Below, piece by piece: positions 12,591 through 25,711 of a stretch of 64,000 nt of DNA. The DNA lies in NCBI GenBank assembly GCA_025642065.1, contig JAODUP010000148.1, positions 633,001 to 697,000 on the forward strand. The letters are read 5' to 3'. This stretch comes from Paralvinella palmiformis. Lineage: Eukaryota > Annelida > Polychaeta > Terebellida > Alvinellidae. Position numbers and translations under genes: made by a program. The notes under the pieces are model-generated. The model saw only the letters and a program-made list of their open reading frames with translations, was not told the DNA's origin and did not search any database. Each line of letters begins with the position of its first letter. Positions within the stretch are counted from its first letter, which is position 1.

Positions 12591-13700
12591 GTTCTTTTTC
12601 AATTTACTTTTCATCTGCTGGAGCGAAGCTAAAGGATCACGAATCAGGATTGTGTTGGTTTATTTCGATTATACCTGGATGTTCATGGTGGCGTTCAATG
12701 AGGGGCATTTTCGTGTCTTTATCAATTATGATATCAGGCTTATTATATACCCATTTCCACCGATTTCATGTACAAACGTATCACTAATTGATAACAACTG
12801 ATTGACTGGTATTGATTCATTTTAGCACCCGTACAAACCAATTAATTGTATATCGATCTTTCATGCACCAAATTTCTGACCCAGGCCCTAGATCTGCAGA
12901 ACACCTCATGTGCCTAATAACTCAATATTTTACTCATTTACCATTTTACTCATATCATTTATATTCGGCAATTATAAAACAGTGGTATTTTAATTTTCTT
13001 GCTGATTATAATGAAATATTGTGGGCGTCGTGCGCATATTGATTTACGTATTACTTGTAATTTTACCAAATGATGTCATATATAGGAACTCTCCCTTCTT
13101 CCCTAATTCGCATATCAACACAAATAAGATGTCTTCAATCAAAAGTCATTTTCTTTATGGGGGGGGGATCTTTATTTAGAAAGTTTGGTGGTGATATTGA
13201 TTCATGAAAGTGACGATTCTTGTAAATATCCCAATAAAAGAACTCAAATAATCATCTATCAAATAGCAAATCAACGTACAATAGTAATTTAGTTTCTTCA
13301 TTTATTGGCACAATTAATTAAACTAACAAATAACTGAAGGATTTATCTTGTACTGTTTGTTGGTAATTGACCGACAATAGCTTCTTTTTTGTTTTGTTTC
13401 GGTTGAAAGACGAGTCTATTGCTGTGAGAAAGGGAGGGGACATTTCTATGGTACATTCGATATTTGTTTCAGCACAAGGTTTACAGTTTATGTTTTAGGT
13501 TAGAGTTGAATTAATCGTTGGCCATTGAAAAGCTGCTCATTAAATACTCCACACACATAAAACGAACCAGATATTGCAAACAAAACTAAGAAAGCAATTA
13601 GCAATGCAGTCGTATAAACACCGATTGATAAAAATACCCTAAAATATTTATATTTAATAAAAAGTATATATTGTACACGCAAGTTTAATGACACTTGTTG
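12590..13700. other. Intergenic region downstream of gene A
   Basis: No recognised gene. It forms the 3' flank of gene A, which stops at 13701. No strong canonical AATAAA placed just downstream on the minus strand was identified with certainty. Confidence 0.4.
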
Positions 13701-13831
13701 TTACATGCAAGAGCATAGCTTCAGTCTGTGTACCAGTTGATGGTGCTCTAAGGTCTTCTGGTGTTTTTCCAAAATGTAGTTGAATATGGATACTTTTGCA
13801 GAATACGGCGTCCATTCGTGTACTGGATGGC
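13701..13831 (-). CDS. Gene A exon 10 (C-terminus and stop)
   Basis: 131 bp. Acceptor tatatctag. It encodes GHPVHEWTPYSAKVSIFNYI and ends LKLCSCM with a TAA at 13701-13703. The HEWTP...SIF.YI pattern is shared with gene B. The His may be the family's catalytic or structural histidine. Confidence 0.9.
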
Positions 13832-14039
13832 CTAGATATATTAGTGCATTAGAATGATAGAGGTTTGTTGATGTTTATATTAAATCAATTAATCATAATA
13901 ATAATTTAAAAAAAAACCCTTCTTCAGTGTATATTCTCCGTTCAGATTAAAGTTAAGATAATAACAGTGATACATCGAGAATTACAGCTCAGTTAGTTTG
14001 CTTATGCACGTATACACACATACACCCGCTCTTTCTATT

Positions 14040-14080
<41 letters not shown>

Positions 14081-14780
14081 TGTCTGTCTGTCTGTCTGGT
14101 TATTATGGCACCATTATACAAAACATCAGATAAACAATAATCTGTACCCAGAGATAACAGTTAATAACCTACCCGCAGAGAGACATTTTGAATTCCCGTT
14201 TTCCGTTAGTTTAATGTCAAGCGGCTTTCTACTACTGAGCCAACTAACAGCATACTGCGTTGAAGATAATAAGACGTGTAAGCACTAGTGTCTCGTAAGC
14301 TTGACGCGACCTACCAAATCATCATCGACTGTCTGGTGCTAAACAGTCTACAGCAGTGTATGCGATGTGTGTGTGTGTGTGTATGTGCGTGGGGGGATTG
14401 TTTCCGGAATAGAGCGTTGCCTTACCTCAGTCAACAGACGCTTGGTTTGTTTAGACTGTCGATAGGATCCGTACTCCGGATCAGTGAAGGCGATGGCAAA
14501 AACACGTCTCCGGAATTCTTTCCTTTTGTCCGACTGCGTTAAGACAGAACATCGTGCGATAGTTATAGAAGTAAAAATGATGAAGCATCCTGTTAAGTGT
14601 TAGGTGTTTCTCTTTTATTGTCACTTCGTTAGTGGATTAATATCTTGTTCAATGCAACAATCGATTGGATAAGGCCATGATTTGATTTAGCAAATGAAAT
14701 CTATACTTTATCTTATGATTGAAAGATAAAGGATTAAATCAATTCGAGTCAATGTTGATCTGTTTGTGTAAAGTCAAACA

Positions 14781-14834
<54 letters not shown>

Positions 14835-15442
14835 TATTATTTGTGACGAAGGTTCTCATATCTTTTTAGTACATATTTGTTTACTTGTCTGTCTGTTATT
14901 GATGCAAATTGAGATGGACCATTTTAGAAATCACCACAGAGGTTCAGCAGAGGTCACCTTTTAGGATGAATGTCATGGACACATTGAGTTTTACTTCTGA
15001 AATCATCTGACTGACGTCGTAGGAGGATAGAACGAGGTCAAAATTGCCAAACAAGATTCATCTTGCGCGGAAGTCGCGTACCCCCTGAAGCAGCATTAAA
15101 TAAACTGACCCCCCGGAACGAGCGAGTCCCATCACACCTGTCTCATTCTAACAATAGGAATACCGATCGTGCTCCTTCCTAATTTAGATAGATTACGCCC
15201 GTGCAATGGAACAAGACTAGCAGTTAAGAAGCTTATTTCATATGTTATTGAGACTAAAATACTTTCTTAGCATGGCAAGGGAGAATATATTATATTCGTT
15301 CCGATAATTCACTTGAGGTCAAGAGACTCAAATTTCTCATACGTCTATGCTTCCCTATGTCCATCGACAAATCCCAAGGTCAAACATCCAAGGTAGTTGC
15401 ACTCCAGCTGGAAGAGCACCGCTTCTCTCATAGGGATCTATA

Positions 15443-15498
<56 letters not shown>

Positions 15499-15598
15499 CC
15501 GTTTAACGTCTTAGTTTGCAATCTAGGCACATATGTCGGCAATTGCTAGGGAAATATCTCACAAACACAGGTATGAATCAGATTCGAAGCTAGAATCT

Positions 15599-15651
<53 letters not shown>

Positions 15652-18600
15652 TGGTGTAGGTTGTGATTGCATTCAATAATATTTTGTGCCTCCCCCAACA
15701 AATATCAGTTCCACTCACCAGCCTCGAAGTGGCAGCTGCTCCGTAACCATGTGCTACTACAGCGATGCGTTTGGCCGCTGATTTTTCTATGAAACGGTCC
15801 CAGACGTAGATAGCTTGAATATCAAGAGATTCAAAATCCTGAAAACGCACCAGGATTGGTTCATGACAGAATGGTATCTTTGACATCTCCTAGTTATCTG
15901 GAACCCCCCTAGTACTTACAGATGTCTGCTTCGTCTGTGGAGAATGGCGTATGATGTTTAGGTTATTGTTCAAAACAATGACTCCATAACCTTCTCGTTG
16001 GCCGAATTCAATATACGGTAATTGTGATCCGTTTCTCAAAACGCTGTCGGTTACGTGGCTGGAATGATAAAAATCAAATTTTAGTTAATAATTAAGATTT
16101 TTATTGTTCTCTTTAAAAATGAAATATTTTATAACCAAATAAATACTAAAGGACTGAGGAGAACGACACAAATAGTAAAACCCGAGAAAGGTCTTTCCCT
16201 TAATATAATATGATATGATATAATATGATATAATATAATATGATATGATATGATATGATATGATATGATATGATATGATATGATATGATATAATATAATA
16301 TAATATTATAAGCCAGTTCAAAAGGTGACTCAGTGAAATTTCTAAACACACTATGTTATATCTCGATTAAGTTAAAAGGATAAATTCACCTGTTAAATTC
16401 TGATTGGTTTTGTTTCATGACTTATCACCATAAAGTGAGCATAATACGACAAAGTGTGAGTATTTATTTCAAATACCCTTTACTCTGTATAAGTGATCAG
16501 CTGAACCAGTATCACAACTAATCACAGAGCAACACGGAAGGGTCAAGTCTATTTATCCCGAGAGTGATAACTATTAAAACCTTAAAAATATCCCGTTCCC
16601 CATTGTATTTTTTTTATTTCCCATTCGCGATATTTCCGCTATTTCTTCCCCCATTTCTGCCTCCATGCATAGCTGATGCGGCTCGTGATGAAAACATAGT
16701 GTCAGGGAGCAATAGTGATGACGACTGAACATTTATTGTTGGTGTGTCCCATGATTTGAAAATATATTTGATGCAATGAACTTTGCAATATATTATATAT
16801 TCGTTAGTAATGTACTGACTTTATTATTTGTATGGTTGAATATTACGGTTTATTTACTATTTTTCGTCAACTGCCAAATATGTGAAAAGTTCATACATAG
16901 CCACGATACACGTGTGATACTAATGTGGTTTAATTTAGATGTGTTTATGTAAATTATATATATATACTTAGCTGGTTATTGTGAGTTCATTAGTAACCCG
17001 TGATGAGCAATAACAGTTTATGAAATGACATTTGCAGTATTTTAGTATTTTGAAGCATTACTGTTATTAATTGCTAAATGTGTGGAGATCTATGTCTATG
17101 ATAATACTGGAGATGAGTTAACACTTGTGAACTATCACAGGTTGTGTATATCGTGTGGAATGATGATTAACCAGACTATTGTTATAAGAAACGTTCTATT
17201 GACAATTAATGTTTAGTATAGTAGTTGTGACAATAGCTGAGTTTTCCTTCTGTCATTTAGTTTTTGTTTTGGTGGCTGATTTGATGAGGTTACATCGTAT
17301 TTTAAATTTGAATAGATATCTTAATTTAATTTTTTTTAGTATTTAGTTATGACTGACTACAATACGAAATCTGGCAATATTGGCACCCATTTTGAATTCC
17401 AAGATGACCGAAAGATATTAAATAACACCAGGCTAAATCGCATATATCATAATGAAGGCGTAAAAGCCACGAGCAATTATAGATTTATCCTGAAAGTCAA
17501 AATATGGCAGAAAATTAGATTTTCGCTCGTTTCGATGACAGCCATTTTGAATTCTGAGTTAACTAAGAGTCACAGCGATTTGTCAGTGTCATCATTGGGT
17601 TCCTCATCTCATAAACATGGGTGTATACCCCAACATCTGGTCTCTATCTATCCTAGAAGCCGAGTTATAGGCGAAAACGTAATTTCGCTAATTTCACTGA
17701 CACCATTTTGAAAATGACGTCCATCCCAATTTGATGTTGGTGCTATCCATTTTTCATGCTGGGAGAGGTCCCAGGAACAAAATAGAATAGGTCTCATAGA
17801 TTCCTGATGGGGGTACACGGGGGGGGGGGCCTATCGGGCCTGTGAACTAGTAGTGGAAAGCTCTGACTGTAGCACCAAGTTCTTCGTGTTAAAGCAATTT
17901 TGTATTTGTGCCGATGTCTGCTTTGGCTGTTAGGATAATTACTAGAGCATCAATTCGATGTCAATTCAATGATGATGATGATTGATGTTTTACGGCTACC
18001 TTTGTGCACTAGGCTAAATGGGCCGAGCGACCTCCAAAGGTAATGAAGTGAAGTCAAAGATGAAACACCCCTCAGATATTCCCACGCCGAGATTCGAACT
18101 CAGGTGGTAGTGATCTGTAGTCCCACGCGCCACCCCTGTCAATTCAAGGAACACATCTGTACTCACCTGGTTGTCCACTGATCTGTCTGTTTCGGGGTAG
18201 TTTCGTTCATCAGGATCAGAACTGTTTCCTTCTGGAATGCTTCTTGCGTCATGAAGAAAACGACTGTTGTTTCGTCACCTTTTGAATCTACCTACAGAAA
18301 GCCATGCCGACCAGTCTAATAACGTCCAAGTGATGACATAATTGTGGTAATGAATGAATCCATTATTTAGCGTAAAATATTCAGTTAATGGTCTGATTTG
18401 AAAGATTTTAAATCGAATCTGTCATCCTTAAAAAACCTAAGTGTTTTGACGATCTTCTCTCTTCCGGTACTTACTGGGATCGTAATCGCTTTCAGACCAA
18501 ACTCTTGATGCAGGAACTGGTATATATTTTCAGTAAGTACCTAAAAATAATAATAATAATAATAATAATAATAATTATTATTATTATTAATTGTACATCA

Positions 18601-21600
18601 GTTATCATATACAACTACAGAACAGGAAACCCCATGCAGTGCACACATATTTTATCCGGCCAGCAGACAAATCAGTTTGATCCCTTCACAAGAAGGTGTC
18701 ATATATAGGAAAACTCGACGAAGTTCAATCTCTCCTTCATTCTGTTCTATACAGATAATTTACCACTGGAGGAGAAATATTGGAGCGTATAAACGTATGT
18801 AAACCATATTTATATACCATCTCTCCGTATTTTAAGATCATGAATATTTATACAATCAAGCCATCGTAATAGTGACATATGTATTCCGAGAATTTACGGA
18901 TCCGGCTAAGATTTGCATAGAACGGATTATGCTCCATTACAGGGTACTTGTTTTATTTGGCAGCTTCAGCATAATATCACCTGACCAATGTTGTCGGATT
19001 AAGCATATTTTACTGTATTTTCAAAGGTATATTAACAAACATTCGCTCATATATCCCCTGTCTTTAAATTCCAGGATAAATGCATTCATTCATCTCTTAG
19101 ACAAAGTTAGTTGTGTTTCTTTGTCGAACATTGCACACGAGTTAATGAATAAATATGTCTAACCTCCTCTGATTCGGCATTCTGAGTCTGTTTGGCTTTT
19201 TGGTTTTTATCTTCTGTCACAGTGATAAACTGTTCACCGTCATCAATGGAATCGGGCTCTCCTAATACAAAACGTATACACTGTTATACGGTTTCCATTT
19301 CTTGGCATTAACGCCAAGTCGCAGGCGTATTAAGAACGAGATTTGACACAATTGCAGGTAACTATAGAACATTATGAAATAACAATAGCTCCCTTCGAGA
19401 CGCGGGACTCTGGCAAGAACTCAGACGATACGTTAGAGTGCATATGGCGACCGCATATTGAGCGTGTCTATATATTGTCATGCTTATCACCATTAAAGTA
19501 TATAAGTGTTAAACAAATATAAGTCGTTCTTATTTGTATATTGACAAGCTTAATGCAGCATACAACTACCAACGAAAGGGTATCGCAGGACCAAGGAGGC
19601 CAGCCACGCGGAGTGCAAGTTGACGTTTAGCCGTGACAATTATTTAACTTGACACGCCAGCGTTAGAACAGTGCCCAGTTGCTACCCTACAGTATGGTCA
19701 AGATTAAGTGCCCTTTCCCGGACCGTGCGTTCGAAGCTGATAATGATGAGGCTGTCGTCACGGTCGACCACCTTAACATTCACGCTATTGCGCACACAAC
19801 TGCTTCGACCGCCCCAAGCGACAAACACGAAGGCAGATAAGCTAAAGCGGCCATCCGTATCGCTGGCGGGGACGACAAGCGAAGAGCGGGCATATTTTGT
19901 TACTCGCTGGAATCAGTACAAAGCAGGAACCAAATTATCCGGCATAGATGTAGTTACACGGCTATTAGAATGTTGTGATGAAGATCTTAGAAGAGATCTC
20001 ACACGCGCAGCTGGCGGCACCCTAACAGGCCAGGGTGAAGAAGAAGTCATAACGGCAATAACAATCCTTGGCTGTCCGCCAGGAAAACATCATGGTAGTC
20101 CGTGCCACCTTACACAACATGCGACAGGATCGAGATGAAACCATCCGATCCTTCGGTGTCAGAATTAAGGGTCAGGCAGGCAGCTGCAAGTACACAATTA
20201 AATGCCAACGCGATGCATGTAATGCCGACATCGACTATACAGATGCCATACTCCAAGATGTACTGGCTCGTGGTATTGCCGATCAAGAAATTCAGCTAGA
20301 CCTACTAGGGGATCAAAATCAAGATATGTCACTCGAAGACATGTTCAAATTTGTGGAAGCCAGAGTCAGGAAAACGATCGGCATCCAGGCAACTTGACCC
20401 ACCGAGTTTCAGCGCAACAAGCAGCTCATATCGCCGCTTGAAGCAACACGAGATAAAAGGGAAACAGTCAGACCTCTACGACAGGACCCCCGTCATCTGT
20501 TTGTTTTGCGGGGGCAACGGCCATGGCTGTAGGGCACCATTTCACGTTAGGAGGAAAGAATGCCCAGGATACGACCACATTTGCTCACACGGTAGTAAGA
20601 AGCACCACTTTGAAGTAGTTTGTCTCAGTAAAGATAACCGAAAACCACCCCGCAATAGTACTGTCGTCGGTGCTTGTGGACAAGAGGCAGCGACGCCGGA
20701 CGAACTGTGGACCGTCGGGGCCATTCACCACTGGAACAGGACACGCCCCATAGCTCTTGATCACCAGTTGTACAACAACATGAGCGACAGATGGACAAGG
20801 CAAGACTTGATACCACAACCGTACATTCGTCTGACCCTCTCAGCCAATGCTGAGGATTACACGGACTTGGGCTTCAAGCTACGGGCAAGCACAAAATCGC
20901 TGTCTTCTTCGGTAATGGCTGACACAGGCTGTGAAAGGTGTCTTGCCGGTATTCGAATAATTGGACGCCTTGGTCTGACACGAGCTGTCCTCATCACCGT
21001 CTCCATGAAAATGAATGCTGCTGATGAAAATGGTATCAATATCCTTGGCGTAAACCGGGTCACAATCTGGAAACTAGACAGATTACATACATCACAGACT
21101 GTTCTGACAGAATATTCCTATCACGCGATGCGTACATCCAGCTCGGCATGATATCCGAATCATTCTCGACTGTAGGGGAAATTCCTCAGAATTGTGCAAT
21201 TCAAGAACAAAAAGTCCATGAAACCCACACCAACGACAGCACTGCCCCATGCGGCTGCCCCACAAGAGAACTACCACCACCATTGAAACTGCCATTCCCT
21301 GCGACCAAGACAAACAGAGGGAAACTGCAAATATACCTGGTTGAAACTACAGGAGTAGCACATTTAACACCTGTGAACACCAAACCCTACCCATGATGTC
21401 AGGCCCCTCTATGAGACTGATGATAGACCCGAATGCTGACCCGGTGGCCTTCTATACACCCATCCATATACCACTCCACTGGCAAGACGAAGTGAAAGCC
21501 GGTCTTGATCAAGATGTGAGACTGGGCGTACTTTAGCCAGTCCCCGTAGGAACACCAGTGACCTGGTGCCGCAGGATGGTCATCTGCGCAAAGAAAACAG

Positions 21601-24600
21601 GAAAACCTAGACGTACAGTGGACTTTCAACCGCTCAATGCCGCTAGACACACCATACTCAGTCATCCTTTCACCAAGCTCGCTCTGTTCCACACCTAAAG
21701 GTAAAGTCAGTGTTCGGTGCCTGGAATGGATATTACAGCATGCCATTACATGCAGACGACAGGCATTTCACCACCATCACCACCCCGTGGGGTCGCTACA
21801 AATATTGCTCTGCACCACAAGGCTACATCGGCTCCGGAGACGGATATTCGCGACGCTATGATGAGATTGTTGCTGACGTTCCTCATAAAACCAAATGTAT
21901 AGACGATACTCTACTATGAGCGGACTGCATGGGGGAGAGCTTCTTCCAGGCTGCTAACTGGCTGGATGTCTGCGGCAGGAATGGCATAACACTGAACCCT
22001 GACAAATTTGCATTCAGCCAAAAGGAAGTAGAATTTGCCGGTTTCACAATTAGCATGGACAATGTACGCCCTTACAGCAAGTATCTACAGGCCATACGGG
22101 AATTCCCGACACCCCGCAACATCACGGACCTCCGCTCATGGTGCGGTCTAGTGAACCAGGTGTCCTATGCTTTAGCATGGAAAAACGGATGCTCACATTC
22201 CGGCAACTTCGGAAACCTGAAAAGTCATTTACCTGGAACAAAGACTTGAATAACATCTTCGCCGAATCCAAGGAGGTCATCGCAGATGAGATTGAGGAGG
22301 GAGGACGGATCTTCGACCAAGCCAAGCCCACCTGCCTGGCCACCGATTGTTCAAAGGACGGGATCGGCTTCTGGATGTTCCAGAAACACTGCACCTGCCC
22401 TGGAGCTAAGCCATTCTGCTGCCATGACGGATGGAAAGTCTCTCTAGTGGGAAGGAACCTGAAGGAAAATTCCTGAGGTACAGGTTCAGGATGGTACACA
22501 CATCTGGCATTCGTAACAAGGCAGCGGACGCTATTTCCCGACACCCCTCGGGTGACACTAAGCCAGAAATACTCTGCCTGTCCGACGACAGTGCATACAT
22601 ACACTCAGAACGCCATGGCTATCCAACGCATGTTCTTAGCAGGAATTCGCACCCAGGAAGCGGCGGACCATGACAACAGCACTACCGAGATATCGACATA
22701 CTCGCCCGAATCGCTCCACTCCGTAACTTGGGATCGTGTGAGAGAGCCTATAGCTAGTGATGAAGACATGCACCTTCTCTTATCCCTTATAGAGAACGGC
22801 ATGCCACAATTTCGCCATGAGCTACCCCATGCCTTGCACGCTTTCACCGGTTCCGTGAGCATCTCCACACATCGGATGATGTAATCATATACAAGAACAG
22901 AGGTTGTCATCCCGCCGAGCCTACAGCAAGACAAACTCTCGGCACTCCACTCCGCCAATCAGGGGACAACATCTTCTGGCCTGGAATAACCGAAGCGATC
23001 AATGCTACCCGCGCCAAAAGTGAGCACTTTAACCGTATGGCACAAGCGCCCCCCCCCCCCCCAATCCTCCCGGCATATCGCTTTCAGTGCGTTTGCTCTG
23101 AATTCTTCAACTACAAAGGGATGACCTACCTGATTATTGTCGACCGATACTCCAACTGGCCAATTGTGGAGAGAACCACAGGTGGAGCGGGGGGCCTAAT
23201 TAATTGCCTGAGACGCTCATTTGCGACTTACGGCATCCCCGATGAAATCTCAACTGACGGCGGACCGGAATACATTGCAACTGCCACCCGCCTCTTCCTG
23301 TCTGCATGGGGTGTAGACCACCGAATCTCATCAGAAGCCTTCCCCACAACAACTTTAGGGCAGAGATCGGTGTGAAGACCATCAAGTGTCTCATCACAGA
23401 CAACACGGGCAACAAGGGCGACCTGAACACAGATGCTTTTCAGCGTGCAATCCTCCAGTACCGTAACACCCCCGACCCGGACACCAAATTATCTCCAGCT
23501 GCGTGCGTATTTGGACGACCTGTGAAAGACTTCATCCCCGTATTGCGTGATCGATACAGGCCACACAATACCTGGCGAGAGACCCTCTCCGCTAGAGAAG
23601 AAGCTCCGAGGAACAGACACATGCGTGCTGCTGAATACTGGTCTGAGCACACGAAACGTCTACCAGCCTTAGTCGTTGGCGACTATGTAAGAATTCAGAA
23701 CCAAACCAGTCCTCAACCCAACAAATTGGACAAATTGGACAAGACAAGTTCGGCAGTTCGACCAATACGTGGTCAGAATTGATGGCTCAGGACGGATGAC
23801 ACTCCGGAACATATAATTCCTCAGGTGATCTCCCGATTACAAAACCGTACAATTGATGAAGTCTCATCCCCCGCTACGAGACTCGACCCACACATATCAA
23901 GGCATCGCCACCGATCGACTCTCCCCAACCATGGCCAACTACCCCTGATGTCGCAGCCGCCCCGGCTACACCAAGCACCCAACGGAACTCGTCCACACCT
24001 ATGCCGGTGCTATTGCAACGACAACCAAAACATCTTGTGCCTGCTCTGGCTCATTCACCGATGCCCACACCCAACAGACCGCCACCGGCTAATACATCAC
24101 ACGTTATGGACGCACCCTCAGACCACCTAAGTGGCACGTCGACTACCAAACGGATTAATTAGTTAGTATGAGTGTGTTTGGATTATGGTCAGAATACTAC
24201 CATAATTCTAGATTAACACTTAATGTAATGAACACAACTCATGGGACTAATGGCAGTCTACCATGAACCCCAAGCTTGTTCATCGATATTATTATTTTAA
24301 TACCTAAGCTAACATGAACACCCGCTCATATTATGTCCTGTCTTACATTGTTATTAGGCTTTCGGACTTTAATCAGTCTTCTTCGCCCTCTTATCGTATC
24401 TGCACTTCAGGCTTGCGGGGAGATAGAACATTATGAAATAACAACAGCTCCCTTCGAGACTCGGGACTCTGGCGAGAACTCAGACGATACGTTAGAGTGC
24501 ATATGGCGACCGCATATTGAGCGTGTCTATATATTGTCATGCTTATCATCGTTAAAGTATATAAGTGTTAAACAAATAGAAATCGTTCTTATTTAGCTAT

Positions 24601-25132
24601 ATAATTATAAATCTATCGTTTATAGAAAAATAGTCTATACATATTTTTAAAGTTGAATTTTGCAAAGAACTTTGTGATGTTTTTTTATTAAATTAAAAAC
24701 AAAAGACGGTTAACAGTAATATTAGTATATTTTACTTGGTGTCCATGTCATCATCTCATAATGGTGTTCTTTTTTCATATTATACACAAATTCCAAGATT
24801 GAGACCAAACCGTGAAGGTGTGTATTGCACATCGTATCGTAGGAAAGACATCATTAGTATGTAGCAGTTGTGTGGTTATTCGATGGCCAACCTGTGGCGC
24901 AATATTGTTAATATTAATTAATTCATGAACTTAACCTTTACCTGGATTACAATTATATCCCATAATGTTTAGTCTATTGGGCATATTCTGTTCTTTGACA
25001 TCTTGTCCATTCTCCTCAGATAGATATTTCGTGATATAATCATCTTCATCATCATTGACTGATGTGGACAACGATACACAACAAACTCGCGTCAGTACAA
25101 GATGTAACATTTCTGTTGGTATAAATAAAATA

Positions 25133-25194
<62 letters not shown>

Positions 25195-25652
25195 TTATTT
25201 ATCCTAGTATAGACTAGTAGAAACAAATGACTACTTTGACTTCGTTTCTATTGTAATGTACACATTCCGGATGTTTCAGCAACTGGCATACAGGTGTCAC
25301 CTTTTGTCAACAGGCACAAATTAAGACGTCAGTATAAGATTACAGCCATCAGTCGAGCCATAAAATAAAACGTCATATTACCTCTAGCTATGCTTGTGCC
25401 ATATTCATCATACAACACTGGTGCCATCCTCAGTGATGACTCCAGGTATGCAGAATTCTGTTGATTATCAGAAGTTGTGCCTGATTTTGGATTAGAGGTG
25501 GGTAGCATCTCTTGGCGACAGTGTCGATTCCGAGGATTAGATCCCGATGATTTAGGAATTTCTCGCTGTGGATCTGTTGACTGAACTTTGATTTCTTCGT
25601 CTTTAGAATCGATATCTTATAGAAAAACACCACTACTACATGCTTCCACATG

Positions 25653-25711
<59 letters not shown>

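Larger units (their letters stand above)
19364..24594 (+). mobile_element. Ty3/gypsy LTR retrotransposon (defective)
   Basis: A plus-strand element in antisense orientation inside intron 3 of gene A. It shows, in order, a 5' LTR segment, gag-like frames, a CCHC-type knuckle, an aspartic protease, reverse transcriptase, RNase H, integrase and a 3' LTR segment. The domain order RT-RH-INT is diagnostic of Ty3/gypsy. The 172-bp LTR segments differ at about 7 positions (~96% identical), so the insertion is fairly old. Several frameshifts and stops disable the polyprotein. The true LTR may be longer at its left end, with the 5' copy truncated at 19364. A primer-binding site was not identified with confidence. 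Confidence 0.9.

Noticed and set aside
17349..17711. 120-codon frame as a gene
   Set aside because: Contains spaced repeats of a non-coding motif and no family similarity; sits in intron 5 of gene A.
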